64,000 bases of DNA from Alphaproteobacteria bacterium (GCA_021774625.1 JAJFIV010000005.1:36258-100257); one strand, 5' to 3'; shown: positions 53,471-61,645, counted from the first letter of the stretch. A program made the numbers and translations. Notes: a model not told the origin generated them from the sequence alone.

Positions 53471-54109
53471 TTACTCCGCGTCGGGTTGATTTTCCGGCGC
53501 CGCCAGCCTGACGGCATCCAATTCATAGAGCCGGGCATCGATCTCCGACAATTTCGGATAAGGCGACATGTCACAGTCAAACCGCCGGGCATTCCAGACC
53601 TGAGGAACCAGGCAAAGGTCCGCCAGCGTAATCTGATCGCCATAGCAATAGGCGCCGCCATATTTGCCGGCCAAAGCTTCGAGAGCCTCAAAACCCTTGG
53701 CCACCCAGTGCCGGTACCAGAGATTGACGGACTGCTGATCCTGCCCCAGCGGGCCCTTGAGATATTTCAGAATACGCAGATTATTCAGCGGATGGATATC
53801 GCAGGCAATCATCTGCGCCATGCCGCGCACCCGCGCCCGGCTCACGGGGTCGGACGGCAGCAAAGGCGGCTCCGGATGGATTTCATCCAGATATTCCAGA
53901 ATGGCGAGCGACTGACCAAGCACATCGCCCTGATCGGTTTCCAGCGACGGGATCAGGCCCTGCGGATTGACCGCTTGCGTATAATCCGCGCGGCTCTGGT
54001 CGCCGCGCGGCAAATGGACGAATACCGTGTCCGCCGCAAGCCCCTTGAGATTCAGCGCAATCCGCACGCGAAACGAGGCGGAACTGCGGAAATAACCGTA
54101 TAGTTTCAT
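53471..54109 (-). CDS. nagL: Maleylpyruvate/maleylacetoacetate isomerase (zeta-class GST)
   Basis: 212-residue glutathione S-transferase of the zeta class. The signature LYGYFRSSASFRVRIALNLKG binds glutathione through the SSxS motif, and NPQGLIPSLETDQGDVLGQSLAILEYLDE follows. These enzymes isomerise maleylacetoacetate (homogentisate route) or maleylpyruvate (gentisate route). As gentisate dioxygenase is encoded in the same operon, the maleylpyruvate substrate is likely. It overlaps the CoA-synthetase-like gene by 4 bp and lies 6 bp before the AhpD-like gene. Confidence 0.93.
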   Translation of the reverse strand: MKLYGYFRSSASFRVRIALNLKGLAADTVFVHLPRGDQSRADYTQAVNPQGLIPSLETDQGDVLGQSLAILEYLDEIHPEPPLLPSDPVSRARVRGMAQMIACDIHPLNNLRILKYLKGPLGQDQQSVNLWYRHWVAKGFEALEALAGKYGGAYCYGDQITLADLCLVPQVWNARRFDCDMSPYPKLSEIDARLYELDAVRLAAPENQPDAE

Positions 54110-55482
54110 AATCTTTTGTCCTCAAAATAGCGCGCCAGCAGGCCCGCCGTCTCTGCCATATCTTCCACATTGTTGAACATGGGAACCCCGGCTTTTTCCA
54201 TTTTCCTGAACCAGTCTGCCTGATGTTCCAGCGTTCCCATCATGCTGTGCATCACAGGGATACTCGCTTTTTCGCCCAATTCGGCCAGCCGGTCAATCAC
54301 CGGTCCGGCATCGACCATAAAAGGCACCACATGGATCATCAGGATCGCGTCATAGGCATCGATGCCCAGCTCCAGGGCCGATTGTAAGGTAAAGCCGAAC
54401 CGGTCTTCCCGGGCATCCGCCAGCAGATCAATGGGATTGCGGAGGGAGGCTTCCGGTGGAATTTCCGCCCGCAATTTATCAGCAAGACCCTGCGGCAAAT
54501 CCGGCAGTTCCAGACCCGATAAAATGGCGCGGTCCGTTGTCAGGACCCCCGGCCCGCCGGAATTGGACAAGATCAGCGCCCGCCTGCCAAAACCCCCTGG
54601 AAAGGCGCCAAACCCTTTGGCCGCCAGCAGTAGTTCGCGCAGATCCTTCACCCGGATGATAGCGGCGTCGCGGCAGAAGGCTTCAATGGCATCCGGGGTT
54701 TTCACATCCGCCCCGGTATGGGCTTTCGCCGCCAGCCCGCCCTCACCGGTTCGTCCCGGAATCAGCGCGGCCACCGGCTTGATTCTGGAAATTTCCCGGC
54801 ATAGCCCCGCCAGCGCATCCATATCGCGGGCCGATTCAAGATAGAGCAGGATCGCTGTGATGGCGTCGTCCTGACCCAGATGACGCAGATAGTCCTCAAT
54901 CCCCAGATGAAGCGCATTGCCGACGGAAACCACGGTGCCGACCGGAATATGCTGCTGCTGCGCGCTGGCGATCACCTCTTCCGCCAGCGCGCCGGATTGC
55001 GAAATAAAAGCCACTCCGCCGCCGGGCGGCAGATCCCGCAGAAACGTCGCCGCCAGCCGGGTTTTTGACGAAAGATCGATGATGCCCGCACAATTCGGCC
55101 CGGCAATTGTAATCCCGGCCTTTTCGGCCAATTCCAGAACTTCCGCTTCCCGGGCCCGGCCCGCCTCCCCCGCCTCGGAAAAACCGCCGGGCAGGATCAG
55201 CAGGTTTTTATGGCCGCTTTCCGCCGCCTCCCTGACGGCCGCCGGAATAAAATCGGGCCGGATGGCGATGACAGCCAGGTCCGCCGGGCCATCCAGCGCA
55301 TTCAGCGAAGTCGCCACTGGCATGCCGAATATCTCGCCACCCTTCGGATTCACCGGGATAATCCGGCCGGAATAGCCCGCATTCCGCATCATCTGGAAAA
55401 CCGCGCCGCCGGCGCTGGTCGCCCGTTCACTGGCGCCGACAATGGCGACGGAATCCGGCTGGAAAAAAGGTTTGAGCCCCAT
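54106..55482 (-). CDS. CoA-binding subunit of NDP-forming acyl-CoA synthetase (lone alpha subunit)
   Basis: 458 residues built from a CoA-binding Rossmann domain (about 1-130: VAIVGASERATSAGGAVF), then succinyl-CoA-ligase-like domains (TIAGPNCAGIIDL, FISQSGALAEEVI, and RRALILSNSGGPGVLTTD). The AKAHTGADVKT stretch matches the region of the phospho-histidine loop. The ATP-grasp beta part is missing here and in the window. It could pair with a beta subunit encoded elsewhere or be repurposed. In a gentisate operon it would thioesterify an aromatic acid. It starts 13 bp after fumarylpyruvate hydrolase and overlaps the isomerase start by 4 bp. Confidence 0.85.
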   Translation of the reverse strand: MGLKPFFQPDSVAIVGASERATSAGGAVFQMMRNAGYSGRIIPVNPKGGEIFGMPVATSLNALDGPADLAVIAIRPDFIPAAVREAAESGHKNLLILPGGFSEAGEAGRAREAEVLELAEKAGITIAGPNCAGIIDLSSKTRLAATFLRDLPPGGGVAFISQSGALAEEVIASAQQQHIPVGTVVSVGNALHLGIEDYLRHLGQDDAITAILLYLESARDMDALAGLCREISRIKPVAALIPGRTGEGGLAAKAHTGADVKTPDAIEAFCRDAAIIRVKDLRELLLAAKGFGAFPGGFGRRALILSNSGGPGVLTTDRAILSGLELPDLPQGLADKLRAEIPPEASLRNPIDLLADAREDRFGFTLQSALELGIDAYDAILMIHVVPFMVDAGPVIDRLAELGEKASIPVMHSMMGTLEHQADWFRKMEKAGVPMFNNVEDMAETAGLLARYFEDKRL

Positions 55483-55495
55483 GCCCGCCCCCCGC

Positions 55496-56185
55496 CTATT
55501 CGGCGATGCGGGTGGAAAGGTTCGCCAGGCCGTCGATACCGCCTTCGATCAGATCACCGGGCTTGACCGGACCGACTCCTGCCGGCGTGCCGGTAAAGAT
55601 CAGGTCGCCAGGTTCCAGTTTGAACAGTCCGGACAGGATCGACACCACTTCCTGCACATCCCAGATCAATTCCTTCAAATCCGCATCCTGGCGTATCTCA
55701 TCATTGACCGAGAGCCAGATGCGGCCGTGATCCGGATGGCCAACCTCTTCCGCTTTATGGATTGCGGTAATCGGCGCGGAATGATCAAACGCCTTTCCGG
55801 TATCCCATGGCCGGCCCTTGTCGCGGGCCGCAAGTTGCAGATCGCGGCGGGTCAGGTCGTTGCCGACGGCATAGCCGAAAATATGATCATGCGCCTGATC
55901 CAGCGGAATATCCTTACCGCCCTTGCCGATGGCGATCACCAGTTCAATTTCGTGATGCAGATTGCGGGTCTGCGGCGGATAGGGCACCGACGCGCCGTTT
56001 GGAACCACCGCATCCGCCGGCTTGGTGAAAAAGAATGGCGGCTCGCGATCCGGGTCACGGCCCATTTCCCGGGCATGGGCGGCATAATTCCGCCCCACGC
56101 AATAAATACGGCGCACGGGAAAGCGGGCGGTCTGCCCGGCCACTTCGACACTGGGGATTTCATGCGGTGAAAAAACAAAGGTCAT
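55496..56185 (-). CDS. nagK: Fumarylpyruvate hydrolase (FAH family)
   Basis: 229-residue fumarylacetoacetase-type hydrolase that splits fumarylpyruvate into fumarate and pyruvate, the last step of gentisate degradation. Its typical features are IYCVGRNYAAHAREMG, PFFFTKPADAVV, the metal-binding HHEIELVIAIGKGG, and GNDLTRRDLQ. The isomerase and the gentisate dioxygenase are in the same operon, so fumarylpyruvate rather than fumarylacetoacetate is the expected substrate. AGGAAA stands upstream of the ATG. Confidence 0.92.
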   Translation of the reverse strand: MTFVFSPHEIPSVEVAGQTARFPVRRIYCVGRNYAAHAREMGRDPDREPPFFFTKPADAVVPNGASVPYPPQTRNLHHEIELVIAIGKGGKDIPLDQAHDHIFGYAVGNDLTRRDLQLAARDKGRPWDTGKAFDHSAPITAIHKAEEVGHPDHGRIWLSVNDEIRQDADLKELIWDVQEVVSILSGLFKLEPGDLIFTGTPAGVGPVKPGDLIEGGIDGLANLSTRIAE

Positions 56186-56204
56186 TAAACGTTTCCTATA
56201 TTAT

Positions 56205-56765
56205 TTAAAACAGATAAAAATCGCTGCCAATGGCGCATAACGGCCAGCGGCCAGCCACGAACAGGCGAAATTTCGCGGCAAAGGCATGGTCCGGACCTTC
56301 CCCGGCCAATTTGGCGAGGGCCGCCAGATGCGACGCCTGAGAGGCTGCCCCCGCCGCCGCCCGGATCAAACCCGGATCAGAGACGCCGCCGCGCGCCGCG
56401 GCAACCGCGGCCGGGCCATGCAGATTAACGCTTAACGCCATGACATCCGATAATTCCTTAAGACAGGCGGATTCTCCTATCCGTCTGGCCGCCAGATCGG
56501 ACAGGCGCGCTTTTTCTTTTTCTTCCGCCTGCCACCAGCCGGGATTCCAGCCGGGATTCCGGATGATACCTCTTGCCGTTTTCCAATCCGGCGCCCATCG
56601 AATTTTCGATTCGGTAAGCCCAAGGCCTTTCAGATAAATTTTTGCATCAGCAACCTCACTGCCAAGCAGCGGATCGCCCGGAGCCGCAAACCACGATCCG
56701 TTCCGGATATCATCCAGGATTGGCGCCATATCCAGCAGGATATCCGTCATGACGGCAGCGGCCAT
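56205..56765 (-). CDS. Hypothetical protein within gentisate operon
   Basis: About 186 residues, no signal peptide or obvious membrane helix, mostly helical: TDILLDMAPILDDIRNGSWFAAPGDPLLGSEVADAKIYLKGLGLTESKI and RLSDLAARRIGESACLKELSDVMALS style helices (spans 6-60, 92-125). Its start overlaps the stop of the gentisate dioxygenase (TGATG), with AAGG upstream; a second ATG is five codons inside. I do not recognise the family. Its position inside the operon suggests a part in the pathway, such as a chaperone or an additional enzyme. Confidence 0.6.
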   Translation of the reverse strand: MAAAVMTDILLDMAPILDDIRNGSWFAAPGDPLLGSEVADAKIYLKGLGLTESKIRWAPDWKTARGIIRNPGWNPGWWQAEEKEKARLSDLAARRIGESACLKELSDVMALSVNLHGPAAVAAARGGVSDPGLIRAAAGAASQASHLAALAKLAGEGPDHAFAAKFRLFVAGRWPLCAIGSDFYLF

Positions 56766-57817
56766 CAGACCTTGTCCCCGCGCCACTCCCGCCACAGGCC
56801 AAGCTTTTCCTGAACCACCCGGTCGGAATAACTGAACAAAACGGCATCTTCCGAAGGATGGTGGGTGACCGTATTCCAGTTCGGCACGATAAAAACATCC
56901 CGCGCCCCCCAATCAAACCGCTCCCCGTTGATCATGGAATAGCCGGCGCCTTCCACGACGACAAACACGGTGCCGTCGGTAGACCGGTAAGGCGCGGTTT
57001 CAAAGCCCTTCGGCAATAGTTGCATAAAGGTCGCTATGGTCGGCATGGCATAATCGCCATTGACCGGATTGACATATTTCAGCTTGATGCCGTGACAGGC
57101 ATCCCATTCTGCCGTCTTGCGCAATTGTTCCAGGGCACCTCGCGTACGTTCATAGGGGTAATTGAAAACCGGCGATGTCGGCCGCTCCCCGGCCGTATGA
57201 TCCACCGGCAACAGGCCGGAACCATACCGCGCCGGAGCGTCGCCTTCGGGCTGGTAAAGCGCCTGTGCCTCCGCATCATGCTGTTCCGCAAAACTGGCAT
57301 TCATGTAATAGACCAGCGGGATATCGAGACCGTCCAGCCAGATCATCGGCTGATCCGTTTCATTGCCGTGATCATGCCAGGCCCAGGAGGGCGTGATCAC
57401 GAAGTCGCCGGGCCGCATAATGGTCTTTTCACCGCCCACCGCCGTAAAGGCGCCATCGCCGTCAAGCACAAAACGCAGCGCCGATTGGGTATGACGATGG
57501 GACGGTGCCACTTCCCCCGGTAGGATCATTTGCAGCGCCGCATAGAGCGTGTCGGTGATGCGGGATTCGCCGGGCAGGGCCGGATTTTCCAGGATCAGCG
57601 CGCGGCGTTCGGCCTCACTGGCGCTGATCAGATCGCCGGCCTCGTAAAGGAAATCGCGGGCCTCAGCGAATTTCCACAGGGCCGGAACCGTCACCGGACG
57701 CGGCTCCGGGGTCACCAGGTCATGCAGCACCGACCACAACGGCGTCATATGCCGCGTGCCGATCCGGCGGTAGAAATCCCGCCGCGCCGTTTCCAGATTG
57801 TTTTCGGGTACCGCCAT
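56765..57817 (-). CDS. Gentisate 1,2-dioxygenase
   Basis: Bicupin Fe(II) ring-cleavage enzyme of 350 residues that opens gentisate to maleylpyruvate. The first cupin has the iron motif SHRHTQSALRFVLDGDG (about 101-117), with a later His in SWAWHDHGNETDQPMIWLDGLDIP. The second cupin (about 240-345) includes APYRSTDGTVFVVVEGAGYSMI and DWGARDVFIVPNWNTVTHHPSED. The identity with the gentisate rather than salicylate 1,2-dioxygenase class is a family-level inference. It follows the PaaA-like gene by 8 bp. Confidence 0.93.
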   Translation of the reverse strand: MAVPENNLETARRDFYRRIGTRHMTPLWSVLHDLVTPEPRPVTVPALWKFAEARDFLYEAGDLISASEAERRALILENPALPGESRITDTLYAALQMILPGEVAPSHRHTQSALRFVLDGDGAFTAVGGEKTIMRPGDFVITPSWAWHDHGNETDQPMIWLDGLDIPLVYYMNASFAEQHDAEAQALYQPEGDAPARYGSGLLPVDHTAGERPTSPVFNYPYERTRGALEQLRKTAEWDACHGIKLKYVNPVNGDYAMPTIATFMQLLPKGFETAPYRSTDGTVFVVVEGAGYSMINGERFDWGARDVFIVPNWNTVTHHPSEDAVLFSYSDRVVQEKLGLWREWRGDKV

Positions 57818-57825
57818 AATGGTCC

Positions 57826-58539
57826 TTACGCCGCTACTGTCTTGATGTCCGGCAGGGTCAGACCCAGTTCATCAACAAGCGCCTGCGCCCTGCCAATATA
57901 ATCTGCCAGCATTTCCTCGTTTTTACGAAGCTTAATCCCCCATTTACGGAAAATCTCGTTATTCCTGGAATTGGCGCGGCCGAAAAAAGGCGGCAACAGC
58001 GGAAAATATTCATTGATCGCCGCCTGAACCGCGGCTTTGCCCTCTTCCGTCTGGCAAAGTTCGGTCGAAAACTGTTTGCCGAAATCCGCATGGAATTTTT
58101 CTTCCGGCATGGTGGCGCGGGCGAGATTGCGCAGGGGATGGAAGGTGCAGTGTAAAAGGTCTTCCACCTGCAGAATTTCAGCCAGATCCGCCAGCAGTTT
58201 GATCACGCAAAATTCCGCCCAGCTTTTGAGCGGAAACTCAAAAATGGAAAGCGGTTTCTTATCATGACCGGGTATCAATTCCTCTTCTTCCATGCCGAGC
58301 TTTTCCCCCAATTCCTTAAAGCGCACATGATGGCCATATTCCTCCATCGCCACCCGGCAGGTCAGCCATTTCGCATAGGGCGTCGGCGCATAGACAATGG
58401 CCGGTTCATCGAAGACCCGGGCGCCATAAAGCTCATTGATAGCGTGGCTGCGCACCAGTTTCTTGATGGCCGTTTTAAATTCTTCCGGCTGGGCCGCAAA
58501 TTCTTCGATGGTTTTTACGACGGGGGGTTCAAAATTCAT
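57826..58539 (-). CDS. PaaA-like ferritin-fold di-iron oxygenase (aromatic hydroxylase candidate)
   Basis: 237-residue helical protein homologous to PaaA, the catalytic subunit of phenylacetyl-CoA 1,2-epoxidase. The same segments occur in order: RSHAINELYG (Glu36), AMEEYGHHVRFKELGEKLG (Glu67, His70), SIFEFPLKSWAEFCVIKLLADLAEI (Asp118), MPEEKFHADFG (Glu147, His150), then AINEYFPLLPPFFG. These supply all six expected di-iron ligands. The N-terminus is shorter than E. coli PaaA, and PaaB, PaaC and PaaD have no homologues here. With the reductase in the same operon I infer a two-component hydroxylase/epoxidase that generates the gentisate-pathway substrate, perhaps from an acyl-CoA. Confidence 0.85.
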   Translation of the reverse strand: MNFEPPVVKTIEEFAAQPEEFKTAIKKLVRSHAINELYGARVFDEPAIVYAPTPYAKWLTCRVAMEEYGHHVRFKELGEKLGMEEEELIPGHDKKPLSIFEFPLKSWAEFCVIKLLADLAEILQVEDLLHCTFHPLRNLARATMPEEKFHADFGKQFSTELCQTEEGKAAVQAAINEYFPLLPPFFGRANSRNNEIFRKWGIKLRKNEEMLADYIGRAQALVDELGLTLPDIKTVAA

Positions 58540-58550
58540 GGCTCTTCCTT

Positions 58551-59474
58551 TTATACAAGCGGTTCCGTACTGAATGTTTCCAAATCGGTGGCGGCCGAGG
58601 TGAAGTGAGGCGCAAGGTCAGCCTCAACGGTGGCCGCAATTACTTCGAGCGGCCATTCGCCTTCCGGCGCAATCGTCTGTTCGGTTGGCCGGGCCTGGGA
58701 AAACAGAAAGACTTCCCTGCCCCTTACGCCAAAAAGCTGGCCCGTGACATTTTGCGCCAGCGGCGAGGCCAGATAGGCGACAAAACGCGCCACATGGGCG
58801 GCCGGCACTTTCAGAGCCCGGGCCTTATACTCTTCCTGCTCCGGGGTCGCCGGCCGGATGGTGTCTGTCACCCGCGTCGCGGCAAAAGGCGCAACCGCAT
58901 TGGCCGTCACTCCTGAGCGTCCCATGTCGAGCGCGGCAACCCGGGTCAGGCCGAACAATCCCGCCTTGGCGGCGGCATAGGCGGCCTGGGCGTAATTGCC
59001 GTAAAACCCGGCGGTCGAGACGATATTGACAATACGCCCCCCACCACGGCCGGCCTTGGCCTGTTCCTTCAGAACGCTTGCCGCCGCATTCATGGTATAG
59101 AACGCGCCGGATAGATTGGTCCGGATTACCGCGTCCCAGTTTGCCGGATCGGCGTTGAACAGAAAGGCATCGCGCAGGATGGCGGCGTTATTCACCACAA
59201 TATCGATACCGCCAAACCGGTCGACAGCCATGTCAATGGCCGCCTTCGCGGCCGCCGCCCGGGCAATATCCTGATCAAAGGCGGCGGCGTTTTCGCCCAT
59301 CCCGCCTACCACATCATGCACGACGGATGGATCGGCTTGCTGCCCGTTAATCGCAGCGCCGTTATCCGCTATCACCACTTTGGCGCCATGCCCAAGCAGG
59401 GCTTGCGAAATGGCAAGGCCGATCCCGCGGGCGCCGCCCGTTACCAAAGCCACACGGCCTTCAAGAGGGGACAT
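58551..59474 (-). CDS. SDR dehydrogenase, hydroxyacyl-CoA dehydrogenase-like
   Basis: 307 residues of the SDR superfamily: VALVTGGARGIGLAIS cofactor loop, NNAAILRDAFLF, catalytic Ser in VNIVSTAGFYG and YAAAK (Tyr and Lys present). A C-terminal extension of about 60 residues (about 245-307) is typical of the MFE-2-type (3R)-hydroxyacyl-CoA dehydrogenases, whose partner substrates are CoA thioesters. I use the ATG at 59474, which overlaps the reductase stop (TGATG). In the operon it could oxidise or re-aromatise the product of the di-iron oxygenase. Confidence 0.88.
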   Translation of the reverse strand: MSPLEGRVALVTGGARGIGLAISQALLGHGAKVVIADNGAAINGQQADPSVVHDVVGGMGENAAAFDQDIARAAAAKAAIDMAVDRFGGIDIVVNNAAILRDAFLFNADPANWDAVIRTNLSGAFYTMNAAASVLKEQAKAGRGGGRIVNIVSTAGFYGNYAQAAYAAAKAGLFGLTRVAALDMGRSGVTANAVAPFAATRVTDTIRPATPEQEEYKARALKVPAAHVARFVAYLASPLAQNVTGQLFGVRGREVFLFSQARPTEQTIAPEGEWPLEVIAATVEADLAPHFTSAATDLETFSTEPLV

Positions 59475-60502
59475 CAAACAAGCTCCTTGCTGCCGGCAAG
59501 CTCGGCTTTGGTGTAAAAGGCATCGGCGTGGATATGATCGGGAGCCACGCCCGCAGCCTTCAAAAATGCCTCAGCCGCCTCGACCATGGGGGGCGGACCC
59601 GCAAGATAAACACTGGTCCCGCCAAATTGCGCAATATCCGCTTTCATCGCGTCGGTGACAAAACCGGTGCGCCGGGATGTTTCCCCGGCAGGTTCGGAAA
59701 GAACCGGCGTGAAGGTGAAGTTCGGGTGCCTGCCTCCAAGGCCGTCGAACATAGTCTCAAAATACAGGTCCCGTTCATCGCGCACCCCGAAATAGAGCGC
59801 AATCTTACGGAGCGGGTCGAGTTCCAAGGCCCGGCGCACGATAGCTTTCATCGGCGCGAGGCCGGACCCGCCGGCAATGGCCAGAATCGGTCCGCTGCGG
59901 CTTTCGCGTAGATAAGATGTTCCATGCGGTCCCCGGACCTGCACCGTATCGCCGACTTTGGCCGCGCCGATCACATGACCGCTGGCCTTGCCGCCGGGAA
60001 CATGCCGGATATGAAACTCCAGCAACGCATCCTCGGGCTGGCCGGCCATGGAATAGGACCGCGCGGCCATGCCGGCGAAAGCCAGGTCCGCATACTGGCC
60101 GGGCGAAAAAGTGAAGGGCCCGCCGCTTTCAATTTTAAGACGGATGATGCGGATATCATGAGTTGCCTCTTCAATCGCGGCAATCCGGCAGGTCATTTCC
60201 CGCATCGGATGGACGATCAGGTCGTCTTCGCCAAGAAATTCAACTTCACAGTCCGACCAGGGCACGGCCCGGCAGGCGAGAATCAGCCCTTCTTCCCTTT
60301 CTGTTTCGGTCAGCGCAAATTCCGAATAGGGCGACATTTCAACCTCGCCGGAAATCAGCCGGGACTTGCAGGTCCCGCAATTACCCGCCCGGCAGCTATG
60401 GGGCAAAGCAAGACCCCGCTCAATTCCGCAATCAAGGATTGAGCGGCCCATCTCCACCGTTACCGGCTCCTCGAAGCCCGTGATTGTTACTTTAAAATTC
60501 AT
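59474..60502 (-). CDS. Ferredoxin-NAD(P)H reductase component of an oxygenase
   Basis: 342-residue electron-transfer protein. The N-terminal plant-type [2Fe-2S] domain has Cys37, Cys42, Cys45 (CRAGNCGTC) and Cys77 (LILACRA). It is followed by an FAD domain (RSYSMA, about 150) and an NAD domain (PILAIAGGSGLAPMKAI; C-terminal YLAGPPPMVEAAEAFL). This ferredoxin-first order is that of BenC/NagAa/DmpP-like reductases, not of PaaE, in which ferredoxin is C-terminal. It is the first gene of the operon, with candidate MarR operators just upstream, and probably feeds the PaaA-like oxygenase. Confidence 0.92.
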   Translation of the reverse strand: MNFKVTITGFEEPVTVEMGRSILDCGIERGLALPHSCRAGNCGTCKSRLISGEVEMSPYSEFALTETEREEGLILACRAVPWSDCEVEFLGEDDLIVHPMREMTCRIAAIEEATHDIRIIRLKIESGGPFTFSPGQYADLAFAGMAARSYSMAGQPEDALLEFHIRHVPGGKASGHVIGAAKVGDTVQVRGPHGTSYLRESRSGPILAIAGGSGLAPMKAIVRRALELDPLRKIALYFGVRDERDLYFETMFDGLGGRHPNFTFTPVLSEPAGETSRRTGFVTDAMKADIAQFGGTSVYLAGPPPMVEAAEAFLKAAGVAPDHIHADAFYTKAELAGSKELV

Positions 60503-60514
60503 ATGCCTGCCCAG

Positions 60515-60578
60515 ATTGTAGGGTTGCCCTACAATATAGCCTGACTTTTTACAGAGTCAAGATTGTAGAATTGCAATC
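60515..60578. promoter_or_regulatory. Divergent promoter with two MarR-type operators
   Basis: In the 98-bp gap between the aromatic operon and marR, the first dyad has 9-bp arms ATTGTAGGG and CCCTACAAT with a 3-nt centre (60515-60535). The second is GATTGTAGAATTGCAATC (60561-60578). Both share ATTGTAG half sites, as expected for one dimeric regulator covering both promoters. The first is only 13 bp from the reductase start codon. Autoregulation and repression are inferred. Confidence 0.6.
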
Positions 60579-60630
60579 AAGAAACCGTTAGAAACCTGCC
60601 ATGGGACAAACAGAAAATTCGGGGGACGGG

Positions 60631-61089
60631 ATGATAAAAACACCCTACGCCAAAGCAGACCAGCCGGTGGATTACGGGATTTTGCCGAGCATCCTCGGAT
60701 ATCAGCTGCGCCGGGCGCAGATTCATATTTTCCATGACTTCGCGGCGTCCTTTGCCGGGGAAAATATCACACCGGGACAGATGGGGCTTTTGATCCTGAT
60801 CCGCCATAATAAGGGGATCAGCCAGATTGCGCTGGCCCGCGCCGTGGGGATTGAACGCTCCACCCTCGGCGAAGTGATCATTCGGCTGGTCAAACGCGGA
60901 CTGGTGAACCGCAGGCAGGCGAAAAACGATAAACGGTCCTATGCCCTTTCCCTCAGCAAACAGGGCGATCAGTTTCTCGACCAGCTGATTGACAAAGTCC
61001 GCAAACATGAAGCCCGGCTGACCCGGCATATGCCGGCGGCGGAAGAAAAGGAATTGATGCGTTTGCTCAACAAAGTTCTGAACGGATAA
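60631..61089 (+). CDS. MarR-family regulator of aromatic operon
   Basis: A MarR-type repressor of about 152 residues: winged helix within QMGLLILIRHNKGISQIALARAVGIERSTLGEVIIRLVKRGLVNRRQAKNDKRSYAL (domain span about 45-115), with flanking dimer helices. Divergent from the nine-gene aromatic operon, its target sites are probably the two dyads in the gap. The ligand is probably a pathway acid or CoA ester. The start is uncertain: ATG 60601 lacks a ribosome site while 60631 follows GGGGGAC; I use 60631. Confidence 0.85.
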   Translation: MIKTPYAKADQPVDYGILPSILGYQLRRAQIHIFHDFAASFAGENITPGQMGLLILIRHNKGISQIALARAVGIERSTLGEVIIRLVKRGLVNRRQAKNDKRSYALSLSKQGDQFLDQLIDKVRKHEARLTRHMPAAEEKELMRLLNKVLNG

Positions 61090-61173
61090 CAGCAGGCGCG
61101 GACACAATTTTTCCATGGCCCGGCGCATGACTTCCTGATATGAAAATCACAAATGAATGTGAGAGGATTTGGT

Positions 61174-61635
61174 ATGAGCATTGAAGAACGTTTGACATCG
61201 CTCGGCATCACCCTGCCGACGCCGGCCAAAGCCGTTGCCAATTATGTCCCCTTTGCGGTTTCCGGTCATTTGCTGAGCATTTCCGGCCAGCTTCCCATGG
61301 GCGCCAACGGCCTGGCCTATGAAGGCATTGTCGGCGGCGATGTCAGTGTGGAAGACGGCATTCAGGCGGCGCGGCTCTGTGGCATCAATATCATCGCCCA
61401 GGCGAAAGCCGCCTGCGATGGGGACCTGACCCGCGTCAAACGGATCATCAGACTGGGCGGTTTTGTCGCCGGCGTGAACGGTTTTTCCGACCAGCCGAAA
61501 ATCATCAATGGCGCGTCCGACCTGATGGTGGAAGTCTTTGACGATGCCGGACGCCATTCCCGCTCCGCCGTTGGCGTGAACGGCCTGCCGCTTGGCGCAC
61601 CGGTCGAGATTGATGCGCTGATTGAAATTGCCTGA
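61174..61635 (+). CDS. RidA/YjgF family protein
   Basis: 153-residue member of the YjgF/RidA superfamily, which deaminates reactive enamines/imines released by PLP enzymes. The segments GHLLSISGQLP, GDVSVEDGIQAARLCGINIIAQAKAACDGDLTRVKRII and RSAVGVNGLPLGAPVEIDA fit the longer YjgH-like branch. The canonical active-site Arg is conserved in HSRSAVGV. GAGAGG is found upstream of the ATG at 61174. It is followed within 10 bp by a glycerophosphodiester phosphodiesterase gene. Confidence 0.88.
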   Translation: MSIEERLTSLGITLPTPAKAVANYVPFAVSGHLLSISGQLPMGANGLAYEGIVGGDVSVEDGIQAARLCGINIIAQAKAACDGDLTRVKRIIRLGGFVAGVNGFSDQPKIINGASDLMVEVFDDAGRHSRSAVGVNGLPLGAPVEIDALIEIA

Positions 61636-61645
61636 CCGGGAAACA

